Notes under the pieces: model-generated
Seen by the model: only the letters and a program-made list of their open reading frames with translations
Database searches by the model: none
Told to the model about the DNA's origin: nothing
Source of the DNA: DATCMA01 sp036563645
GTDB taxonomy: Bacteria; Actinomycetota; Actinomycetes; Mycobacteriales; Micromonosporaceae
Assembly: GCA_036563645.1 (NCBI GenBank)
Contig: DATCMA010000061.1
Span: 1-62,974, forward strand
Direction of reading: 5' to 3'
Length of the DNA stretch: 62,974 nt
Part shown: positions 8,846 through 16,835 of the stretch, in pieces
Position numbering within the stretch: position 1 is the stretch's first letter
Layout: every line of letters starts with the position of its first letter
Translations under genes and position numbers: made by a program

Positions 8846-9955
8846 ATGACGAAGGAGTTGGCGTGGGACGCGATCGGGGAGCGAGTCCGGCAGGCTCGCC
8901 TGTCGTTGGGGCTCTCGCAGAGCGATCTCGCGCAGGCTGTTGGCCTCGATAGGACGATGATCGCCAAGATTGAGTTAGGGAAGCGGAGGATAAATGCTAT
9001 CGAGCTTGTCCGCTTGTCCTCCAAGCTTGGCGTGTCGCTCGATTACCTCATCCAGCCACAGCCCAGGGTGATTTCGCACCGGTCAGCGCCTCTGACCGAG
9101 GACACGGATACGACCATTACCCGTCAGTCGCAACGGATGGAGATTGTGCTCACTGAGTGGCTGCGGGAGGTGCGCCAGCTGGTAGACCTCGGCACGCTCA
9201 GTCCACGTGAATGCCTGATTTATCCAAACCGCGTGTCATCTGAGCACGACGCACGAGAAGCAGCTCGCTGGTTACGAGATCGGCTGGATTTGGGAAATGA
9301 GCCTATTGGTAGCATGGCAGCAGTCTGTGAACGTGCTGGCCAGTTGCTTCTCGTGACCGACGTCCAAGGCGAGGGAGCATCCGTGGTTGACGGCGATGTG
9401 GCCGTCGCTGTGGTCAGCCGCTATCCCGATCCAGGGCGACGCCGGGCGACCGCTGCCCATGAGCTTGGTCACCTGGTTCTTGGCGATGAGTATTCGAGTG
9501 ATCTCGGGCTTCACGCGTCCCGTGCGGAGCGGGAGGCGCTGGTTGATGCGTTTGCCGCCGAGTTTCTCTTGCCAGTAACGGCGATAATGGCGTTCGCTAA
9601 TGCTAATGCAATTGATCTGCCGATGCAAAGAAAGCACGTCGTTGAGTTGGCTGCCCGTTATCGCACTTCCTGGTCGCTAGCGCTACGCCAGGCGGAGCTG
9701 GCAGATGCGATCTCACCAAATACGCGACGGCAGTGGAGTGCCTCGAACCCGACTCTTGCTGAGTTCAAGGAAGCTGTCGGGTGGACACCACAGCCAGACT
9801 TGGACGACGAGCTCGTGCCACCCAGTTTTGCTCAGGCAGTTATTGAGGCGTGGCGACAGCACCTTATCACGGGTGCCCGGGCAGGCGCCTTGATGCATGG
9901 CCAGATAACCGAGCAGGACTTGCCGATACGGGACGAGCCGGAGATCGCGCCGTGA
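8846..9955 (+). CDS. XRE-family regulator with ImmA/IrrE metallopeptidase domain
   Basis: This 369-residue protein joins an N-terminal helix-turn-helix (about residues 10-65, QSDLAQAVGLDRTMIAKIELGKR) to an ImmA/IrrE-type zinc peptidase domain (about 180-330) with AAHELGH at 203-209, giving the HExxH pair His205 and His209, and a downstream ALVDAFAAEFLLP helix. Such proteins sense a signal and cleave a partner repressor or themselves. I prefer ATG 8846 over an upstream in-frame ATG because the earlier codons lack coding character and a -10-like box precedes it directly. It overlaps the next gene by four bases (GTGA), so the two are translationally coupled and probably form a toxin-antitoxin-like or stress-response pair. 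Confidence 0.88.
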   Translation: MTKELAWDAIGERVRQARLSLGLSQSDLAQAVGLDRTMIAKIELGKRRINAIELVRLSSKLGVSLDYLIQPQPRVISHRSAPLTEDTDTTITRQSQRMEIVLTEWLREVRQLVDLGTLSPRECLIYPNRVSSEHDAREAARWLRDRLDLGNEPIGSMAAVCERAGQLLLVTDVQGEGASVVDGDVAVAVVSRYPDPGRRRATAAHELGHLVLGDEYSSDLGLHASRAEREALVDAFAAEFLLPVTAIMAFANANAIDLPMQRKHVVELAARYRTSWSLALRQAELADAISPNTRRQWSASNPTLAEFKEAVGWTPQPDLDDELVPPSFAQAVIEAWRQHLITGARAGALMHGQITEQDLPIRDEPEIAP

Positions 9956-10506
9956 CCTCAGGCGCAACGGCCGGGCGGCGAGCACTGGTGCTTGACACAA
10001 TGTGCCTGAGCCAGTTCGCTCGAACAGACCGTTTGGATGTCCTTGAAGATCTGCTTGATGAATGGGACTGCTGGACAACCGGATTCGTTATCGATGAACT
10101 TCGCCAAGCTAGCACTGACTATCCTGAGTTAGGTGCTGCCTGCGAGCTCAAGTGGCTGTCTAAAACCGATCTTGAGACTGCTGAGGAGATCTTCTCCTTG
10201 GCCCAATGGGTAAGAAGAATTTGTGGTGGCAGTGACCGGGGTAGGGGAGAGGCGAGTGTTTTCGCTGCGGCCGAGGTACGTGACGGTATCGCGCTGACGG
10301 ATGATCGCGAAGCGACGAAGGTGGCAAGGCGCCACGACTTAGAGGTGCACGGAACGATCTGGCTCCTGGCAGCTGGATGCCGCAGTGGGAAACTAACTGC
10401 GATCAGCACAGGTAACCTGATTGATGACTTTCGTGCGTTGGGCGCCCGACTGCCATGCAAAGGTTCTGAGTTCCGAGATTACGCCCGGAAGCATAGGTTG
10501 TTGTAG
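9952..10506 (+). CDS. PIN-like nuclease domain protein
   Basis: A 184-residue protein from GTG 9952, overlapping the upstream stop by four bases. Acidic motifs in PIN order are visible: LVLDTMCLSQF near the N-terminus (Asp), FVIDELRQA (Glu), RGRGEASVFAA (Glu) and IALTDDREATKVA (Asp pair). That is the arrangement of metal-dependent PIN ribonucleases of the DUF3368 sort. Coupling with an XRE-ImmA/IrrE protein suggests that the nuclease is the effector and the upstream protein its regulator. The C-terminal 45 residues carry basic patches. It appears complete. Confidence 0.78.
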   Translation: MTSGATAGRRALVLDTMCLSQFARTDRLDVLEDLLDEWDCWTTGFVIDELRQASTDYPELGAACELKWLSKTDLETAEEIFSLAQWVRRICGGSDRGRGEASVFAAAEVRDGIALTDDREATKVARRHDLEVHGTIWLLAAGCRSGKLTAISTGNLIDDFRALGARLPCKGSEFRDYARKHRLL

Positions 10507-10528
10507 CGGTGGTGATACGACCGTTACG

Positions 10529-10974
10529 TCAATAACCACCTTGCGGTCGCTTTAGGAGAGCTAACACGCGGGCCACCTCTTGCGTCTGTACGTCGTCGGG
10601 GCCATAGCTCACACACAGAGATCCTCGTACAGATCCGTGAAGGTCTTGGCTGCCTCGTCGGTCTTCCGAGCCGAGAGCAGCAGGAACCCGATGTCGCGAC
10701 GCAGCCTCAGCGCGGTTGCGGAGGCGTCGCCGTGTTGGGCGCGCACGTGGGGAGCACCTGCTGGAACTGCCGCAAAGCCGCGGTAGTCTGCCCGAGTTGG
10801 GCCCGGCAGTGAGCCGCCTGCCGGAGACAGACCGGAGACAGAGTAGCGCGTCCTCGCTCGTGGGGCCGGCGGTGCGGGCGTAGGCGTCGGCGAGCGCGTC
10901 GAACTCCGGCAATGGCCGGTGAGAATCCCCGCCGAGGACGAGGATCGCCGCCAGGCGAGACCGGACGTTCAAGA
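10529..10974 (-). pseudogene. Remnant of serine/threonine kinase C-terminal TPR domain
   Basis: Minus-strand segments in different frames spell the tetratricopeptide tail found in actinobacterial protein kinases. The order is LPEFDALADAYARTAG, then (shifted) RQAAHCRAQLGQTTAALRQF, then (shifted) ALRLRRDIGFLLLSARKTDE and KTFTDLYEDL, then (shifted back) VSYGPDDVQTQEVARVL. At least three frameshifts are needed, and the kinase catalytic domain and most of the gene are absent. The first codons overlap the stop of the methylase next to it, so a deletion appears to have joined the two. It is not functional as it stands. Confidence 0.78.
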
Positions 10975-12995
10975 TGCGTGTTCGTTATCGTCCGGGGGAA
11001 GCAGCGCCCCGGTGGTGAGGCCGGCCGCCAACGTGCGCGCGATCTCATTGGCGAGCTGGCCGGTGGTCTCCGCGGCCGCCCGGAGCGCCGCTAAGCGTCG
11101 AAACGCCTCGCCATAGCGGCGCTGCTCCGCCAACGGCAGCAGCGGAACCCGTAGCCGCCGGATATCGACCCGGACAATCGAGGAGCCCGTCGCCGCCGCC
11201 TGTCGATTCTGATCAGCACCCAGAAATCCGGCGAGAAACCATGAATCAAGACGGGCCGGATCGGGGCGCAGCAGGCACAGGTGTCGGTTGAGCGGTGCGC
11301 CGGCGTCGCTGGCTTCGGCGACCCGGGTGGCGTGCGGGGGAGAGTGCAGCAGCTCAGGCACGATGACGTCCCCCGCCTGGACCTCCACTTCTTCCGGGGG
11401 CTCGCTCTTTCGGTTACTCCCCGCACGCAGGAGGGTGAGCGCCCCACCGCGCAGCAGGTCCGCGCCACGGTCGCGGTGCGCCACGACCTCGCCACAGCAC
11501 CCGCTGGGGCCCAGTCGAGGATGGTGCTTGCCTCCGTGAGCTCCGCGATCGAGGTGCGCAGCCGGTCACACAACGCCCGCACCGACTCGGCGACATCGGC
11601 GGGACGAGTGGTCGTCGGCACGGCGCGTACGAGCCGGGCCGGCGTGAGGTCGATGGTCTCGTCCAACAGGTCAGTCACCGGCACCGCGCGGGCCGTGCCC
11701 GCCATGCTTTCGAAGCCATCCGGATCCGCCGCGAACGACGACCAGGCCTCCAGGACAACCTGGTGGAGCCTTGACCAGTCCACTGTGGTCTTCTGATCGG
11801 ACTGAGTGGCATGCCCGTCGCCGGTCGTGTCGACGAACAGCACCTGCTGAGGGACGGGCGAATCTGGCCCCGGCCGATGCAGCACCCACAGCTGTAGTCC
11901 AATGTGGAATGGTGCGGCGATGCCCGCGGGCAGGGCGACCACCGCGCGCAGGGCACCGCGGCGCAGGAGTTCGCCGCGGATACGCCGCCCAGCGGGGCGT
12001 TCCGCAGTCGCCGGTGGCATGAGCAGCACTGCGACCCCGCCGGGGCGCAGGTGCGCGAGACAGTGCTGCACCCACGCGAGCTCCGGCTCGCCGCGTGGCG
12101 GCAGGCCATACACCCAGCGCGGGTCATACGCCAGCTCCTCGTGACCCCAGCTCCGGTCGCCGTAGGGAGGCGCACACAGCACCGCCTCAACGGTCAGGGA
12201 CTGGAAAGCGTCGGCGCGCAGACTGTCGCCGCTGCGGAGCTGGGCCGTCGCGTGCGGGGCGGCGAGGTGCAGCCGGACGGCGGCCTGGGCGGCTTGAGTC
12301 GGCACGACGTCCTGGCCGTAGAGCTCGCGCGCTCCCCGCACCGCCGCAGCGACGAGGAGGTGGCCCGCGCCGCACGCCGGGTCGAACACGCTCGTGGGAT
12401 AGGTCTGGTCAGGCCGGGTGAGCAGGCCGGCCATGAGCGTGGCCAGCGGCTCGGGGGTCTCGTAGGCGCCAGCCGCGTCGCTGGTCTCTAACGCGCGCTC
12501 GGCGAGCACGTCGAGCGCGGCGCGCGCTCCCTCCGTATGGATACAGCGCAGCAGCGCGCGAATCAGTCCGGCCTCGTCGACCCCATACGACACGCCATCC
12601 GCGCCAGGAATGTCGGCGGCGTGCGGCCGGACCAGCTTGTGCGCGCGTCGCGCGAGCTCGTCGTCGGGAAGCTCAAGGAGTGCCGTCAGCTCGACCTCGT
12701 CACCCCACGCTACGGCGCGCACCAGGGGTAGGAGCCGGCCCGGGGTGGTGGCGTCGGCCGGAGGCGTGCGTATGGCGGCGCGCAAGTCATCGGCTGCGGA
12801 CTCGGTCGGAAGCTGGCCGCGGGACGCCAACCACGCCCGCACCGCGGCGAGGTCGTAGGTGGGGCTGGCGTCGCTGCCGCCGACCGGGGCGGGGAAGTCC
12901 GGGTGGCGGCGCCGCCAGTTACTGACGGTGGCTCGGGTGACACCGGCCAGCCGAGCGATGTCGGCGGCGGTGACCTGGGCGGATCGGTGGGGCAT
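10969..12995 (-). pseudogene. N-6 DNA methylase with HTH domain, one frameshift
   Basis: This would be a type I-like adenine DNA methyltransferase of about 675 residues. The N-terminal helix-turn-helix (VTAADIARLAGVTRATVSNWRRRHPDF) is typical of the Streptomyces-style family. The SAM site is VFDPACGAGHLLVAA and the catalytic motif reads CAPPYGD, a variant of NPPY with Cys in place of Asn. Near 11505, in a C-rich run, the sense moves to another frame, which continues RGADLLRGGALTLLR, VQAGDVIVPELLH and the coiled specificity-like tail LRAAAETTGQLANEIA down to TGA 10969. One frame alone would give a product with an arginine-rich nonsense tail. I chose ATG 12995, just before the conserved N-terminus, over an in-frame start at 13031. 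Lesion and kinase remnant together point to decay. Confidence 0.85.
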
Positions 12996-13171
12996 CGGAC
13001 GTCGTGAGAGCAGACTGCGCGTGCTGCGCACAGTTTACCTGACGATCAACTGGATCCACCGATTGGCAGTGTTTTCACGCTTTGCTTTCCTAGTGATGCT
13101 TTCGCATCTCTCCCTGCTCCCATCGGTTACGGCAGCCAGTGGCTGTCGCCTTAGCAGAACGAGGAGAGCCC

Positions 13172-13774
13172 ATGACCCATCCCCCGAATCCTCCATCGTC
13201 GAGCGGCACGCCCGTCCATCCCGCGCCTCCTTCTCCTGGATGTCCCTTCGCACACCAACCACGGGGTTCCACCAGAGGCTGGGTCATCCTCGGATGCGGG
13301 GTCGCTGCCATCGTCGGCGCGTTCCTGCCGTGGGCTAGCGTCGTCGGCCCTTTCCTTTGCGCAGCGAACGTGTCCGGAATGGATGGCGACGTCGGATGGA
13401 TCGTCGTCGGTCTTGGGATTGCCCTCATCAGCTACGGCGGCGCTCTCCTGCGAGGTCAAGCGTCTCGCGTGCTCGCCGTTGTCGCAGGCGTGGCCAGCAT
13501 CGGACTGATCGCCATCAGCTTTTGGAAGACCGGCGACCTCTCAGAAAGAGAGCGCGCGATCTATCAGAAACTCGCGCGGCTCGCGGCCGACGACGTACTC
13601 GGAATTCAACTCGCGGTGAGCCAATCCTTCCAGATGCGCATGGGAGTGGGGTTACGGCTTATCACTATGGCTGGCCTGGTGGCGGCTATCACCATCGTCT
13701 CCATGCTTGCGGCCCGTCGCCGCGCCGCCCGGCACACGACGCCCGCCCTCTCATCAGGCTACCCCAGCGCGTAG
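13172..13774 (+). CDS. Small membrane protein, four predicted TM segments
   Basis: A 200-residue protein starting at ATG 13172 behind GAGGAG. The first 40 residues are Pro/Ser-rich and cytoplasmic-looking (MTHPPNPPSSSGT). Hydrophobic segments follow near WVILGCGVAAIVGAFLPW, VGWIVVGLGIALISYGG, VLAVVAGVASIGLIAI and LITMAGLVAAITIVSML, with a charged loop before the last. No family is recognised. It ends 33 bases before the zinc-hook ATPase and may be its membrane partner; a small membrane protein beside an ATPase is common in abortive-infection-like operons, but here that is inference. Confidence 0.8.
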   Translation: MTHPPNPPSSSGTPVHPAPPSPGCPFAHQPRGSTRGWVILGCGVAAIVGAFLPWASVVGPFLCAANVSGMDGDVGWIVVGLGIALISYGGALLRGQASRVLAVVAGVASIGLIAISFWKTGDLSERERAIYQKLARLAADDVLGIQLAVSQSFQMRMGVGLRLITMAGLVAAITIVSMLAARRRAARHTTPALSSGYPSA

Positions 13775-13807
13775 GTTGCGCTGTCGTTCAGCACAGGGGT
13801 TTGCGAC

Positions 13808-16300
13808 ATGAGCACAGCGAGTGAGACAACCGTCGACAAGCTCATCCTCGAGCGCCTCAAGCAGGCCACGCTGTCGGAGAAAGCGAAAAATCTGATCATC
13901 GCTGCCCTATGGGGATCCGACCACCTGGCATCAGCGCTTGAAGGGAAGTCCTTTGAACCGCCGCCACAATCGCATTCGCTCGGCGCGTCCGAGCACGTGG
14001 CCAGCGGCACCTTCCTCACCAGCATTGAGGTCACCGGATTTCGCGGTATCGGGAAGACGGCTACGCTCCACCTGCCCGCTGGGCCAGGGCTGACGCTTGT
14101 GGTCGGTCGGAATGGATCCGGAAAGTCGAGCTTCGCCGAGGCTGCCGAATTCGCCCTTACCGGAGACAACAAGCGGTGGTCCGGTCGGAGCGCCACGTGG
14201 CGAGAAGGGTGGCGCAACCTCCACGCGCAAGAAGGCGGGCTTAGTCCTCGTATCGAAGTTGGTCTTCGGTTTGATGGTCGTGGCTATGGCGCGACCGTCA
14301 CGTGCGAGTGGACGGGTGACGCTGGCCTCGATGGCTGTTCGACGACCGTGGAGGTGCCGGGTAAGGGAAAGCAATCCATCTCGGATCTCGGGTGGAAAGA
14401 GCCGCTGGAGCTGTACCGCCCTTTCCTGTCGTACTCGGAGCTTGGCGGCCTGCTTAGTGGCAAACCCACTGAGATGCACGACTCGCTGCAGCGCGTCCTC
14501 GGCCTCGGTCGGCTCGTAGAGCTCGAGGGCATGCTCAAAGAGGCCCGCAAGAATAAGGACAACGAACAAAAAGCCGCCGGCGAGCAGCTACCTCTTTTGC
14601 GCGCCGAACTGGCGATGTATTCCGATCCGCGCGCCCGCGAGGTTGAGGCCCTGCTCAGCGATAAGGTGCCGGACCTCGACCGGCTGGAGGAGCTGGCGAC
14701 CGTCGATGATGCGGCCGATGCCGTCGTTCTCGCACTTCGCCAAATCGAGACACTCGCCCTGCCGGCGCGGGACGACATCGTCGCGACTGTCGGGAAGCTG
14801 CGCCAGGCACTACGCGAGATTGACCGGCTGGCGGGCACACCGGTCGAGGAAGCGCGGACCATCGCCAGCCTGCTGGAAGGCGCGCTACGGCATTTCGAGA
14901 GCCATCCTAACCAGCTGTGCCCGGTGTGCCAGGGCCGCGAGCTTGACCAGGCTTGGGCTGAGCAGGCGCGACGTGAGCACGAGCGGCTCACCCGGCGTGC
15001 CGATCGGTTGGTCGAGGCGCAGAAGGTGGAAAAGGCCGCGCGACAGGCGTTGCGGGAGTGGGTGCCAGTGCGCCCACCGGCCACAGTGCGCGATCTCAAC
15101 GTCGAAGGGGTCGACACCAGCGCGCTGCTGGTGGCCTGGCAGCACTGGGGTGAACTCATCGGCGGTGATGACGCGGGCGAGATAGCTGATCACGCGCTCG
15201 CGGCGTTTGACGCGCTCGCAGCTGCTCTGTGCGAGGTTCAGGCCGCCGCGCGGAAGGCGCGTGAGGGACGGGAGCGGGCATGGCGGCCTGCCGCGGACCG
15301 TATTCGCCAGTGGGTCGCGTCCGCGCGCAAGAGCCGGGAGGCCGCGGAAATGTACCGGGAGCTGCACAGCGCGGTGGTTTGGCTTCAGAAAGTCAGCACC
15401 ATCATCCGCAACCAGCGACTAGAGCCGCTCGCCGCTGAGACCAAGCGCATCTGGGCGATGCTGCGGCACGAAAGCAACGTCGACTTGAGCGAGATTCAGT
15501 TGGTGGGGGCGGGGCCAAAGCGACACGTGCAAATGGGAATCACTGTAGACGGCGTGCCCGGCGCGGCGCTGGGCGTGATGAGCCAGGGCGAGTTGCACTC
15601 CCTCGCGTTGGCCCTTTTCCTGCCCCGCGCCACGATGGCGGAAAGCCCGTTCCGGTTCCTCGTCATCGACGATCCCGTACAGTCCATGGACCCCGCCAAG
15701 GTCTATGGGCTGGCTCACGTACTCGCTGAGGTCGCGAAGACGCGGCAGGTCATCGTCTTCACGCACGACGATCGGCTGCCGACCGCCGTCCGCCACCTGC
15801 AGCTGCCAGCCCGCATCATCACCGTGAGCCGGCGGGAGGGATCCCAGGTGGAGGTGAGCAGCGACAAGGACGGAAACCCGGCCAAGCGTCACCTGAAAGA
15901 CGCACGGGCGATCACGCAAGACGCGGGCATGGATCCCGAGGTGCGCGCTCTCGTCGTCTGCTCTCTCGTCCGTGAGGCTATCGAAGTGACGTGTAAGGAC
16001 CTCACCTACATGCGGGCGCTTCGGGAGGGGATCGCTATCACCGATATCGAAGACCTCTATAACGCAGCGAATTCCGTGCGGGAGAAGCTCGCGCTGGCGC
16101 TGCTCGGCGATGCGAAGCGGCACGAGGAGCTGTCGTCGATTCTCGACAAGGTTGATCATGCCGCGTCCCGTGTGGTCAAAGCTGCCAACAAGGGCGTCCA
16201 TGGCGACGAATTGGGCTCCCTTCCCGAGCTTGTGAAGGACGCGGAACGCCTCGTCCAGAGGCTGGTGACGTTTAGCGAGAAAGGGCTGGCTTCCGCATGA
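13808..16300 (+). CDS. SMC/RecF-like ATPase with zinc hook and HEPN-like tail
   Basis: An 830-residue ABC-type ATPase. Walker A GRNGSGKSS is at 100-108. Two long helical arms follow with a CPVC zinc-hook motif (Cys371, Cys374) between them, as in Rad50, RloC and LmuB. The head resumes with signature SQGE (592-595), Walker B FLVIDDPVQSMDP (Asp621, Asp622) and switch His653 (FTHDD). The last 130 residues are helical and contain NKGVH (794-798), reminiscent of HEPN-type domains. The first 60 residues are a separate helical extension. Such enzymes sense DNA ends or phage products. It overlaps the next gene by four bases and follows a membrane protein, so this reads as an anti-phage cassette. RloC-, Lamassu- or novel-type cannot be separated by eye. 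Confidence 0.85.
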   Translation: MSTASETTVDKLILERLKQATLSEKAKNLIIAALWGSDHLASALEGKSFEPPPQSHSLGASEHVASGTFLTSIEVTGFRGIGKTATLHLPAGPGLTLVVGRNGSGKSSFAEAAEFALTGDNKRWSGRSATWREGWRNLHAQEGGLSPRIEVGLRFDGRGYGATVTCEWTGDAGLDGCSTTVEVPGKGKQSISDLGWKEPLELYRPFLSYSELGGLLSGKPTEMHDSLQRVLGLGRLVELEGMLKEARKNKDNEQKAAGEQLPLLRAELAMYSDPRAREVEALLSDKVPDLDRLEELATVDDAADAVVLALRQIETLALPARDDIVATVGKLRQALREIDRLAGTPVEEARTIASLLEGALRHFESHPNQLCPVCQGRELDQAWAEQARREHERLTRRADRLVEAQKVEKAARQALREWVPVRPPATVRDLNVEGVDTSALLVAWQHWGELIGGDDAGEIADHALAAFDALAAALCEVQAAARKAREGRERAWRPAADRIRQWVASARKSREAAEMYRELHSAVVWLQKVSTIIRNQRLEPLAAETKRIWAMLRHESNVDLSEIQLVGAGPKRHVQMGITVDGVPGAALGVMSQGELHSLALALFLPRATMAESPFRFLVIDDPVQSMDPAKVYGLAHVLAEVAKTRQVIVFTHDDRLPTAVRHLQLPARIITVSRREGSQVEVSSDKDGNPAKRHLKDARAITQDAGMDPEVRALVVCSLVREAIEVTCKDLTYMRALREGIAITDIEDLYNAANSVREKLALALLGDAKRHEELSSILDKVDHAASRVVKAANKGVHGDELGSLPELVKDAERLVQRLVTFSEKGLASA

Positions 16301-16671
16301 CGCCTCGGGATCTCCTTGTCGCCGCCGACCAGCTCATGACACAGCGGCATCCGACCCTGCGCCGCTGCTGGCAGCGCGCGTGCGCGTGTCTCATCCGCCT
16401 GGCGTGCGAGCAGGCGCTGGAAATTTATTGGCGTCACACCGTGCCATCGATGAGGGGCCGGCCCATGCGGCACCAGCTGCTCGCGCTCACCGCTCTTGCC
16501 GGCCCCAGAGAGGCCACCCTCGCCCGCGCCGCGTGGTACGGACTATCCCGAGCCTTACACCACCACGCCTACGAACTTCCCCCTACTGTCGGGGAGCTCA
16601 GAGGCTGGCATCGGAACGTCGCCGCCCTCATCACCTCGCTGGAACAGCGGCTGAGGCAACAAGCGGCGTAG
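16297..16671 (+). CDS. Small helical protein with an R-x4-H motif, ATPase partner
   Basis: A 124-residue protein whose ATG overlaps the ATPase stop (ATGA), indicating coupled translation. It is predicted all-helical and contains SRALHHHAYEL (Arg85, His88-90), matching the R-x4-H pattern of HEPN ribonucleases, plus a CACLIRLACEQALEIYW helix like the first helix of DUF4145/HEPN folds. The ATPase tail has a comparable layout, so this might be a separated second HEPN-like subunit. The motif is short and could be chance. No close family was recognised. It ends the island, 165 bases before the convergent CE15 esterase. Confidence 0.75.
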   Translation: MTPRDLLVAADQLMTQRHPTLRRCWQRACACLIRLACEQALEIYWRHTVPSMRGRPMRHQLLALTALAGPREATLARAAWYGLSRALHHHAYELPPTVGELRGWHRNVAALITSLEQRLRQQAA

Positions 16672-16835
16672 CGGGTAGCGCGAGCGCGCGGTGCGGTCGT
16701 GCGGGTGCGGTCGGCACCACCGCCTGGGTGACGTCCGCACCCGCGAGACCTCGGGGGAAGGATGGACCCGGCGCGGCGAGGAGGGCGGTCCGCGCCGGGC
16801 CCGCGAGGGGGTAGGGCACGTGGGGCGGCAGGGAG

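Noticed and set aside
13019..13031. Upstream start (ATG 13031) for the methylase
   Set aside because: The conserved N-terminus begins at ATG 12995; the extra 12 residues are Arg/Ser-rich.
16701..16744. GCGGGTGCGG / CCGCACCCGC inverted repeat after the ATPase operon
   Set aside because: The 24-base loop and general GC-rich context make it unreliable as a terminator.
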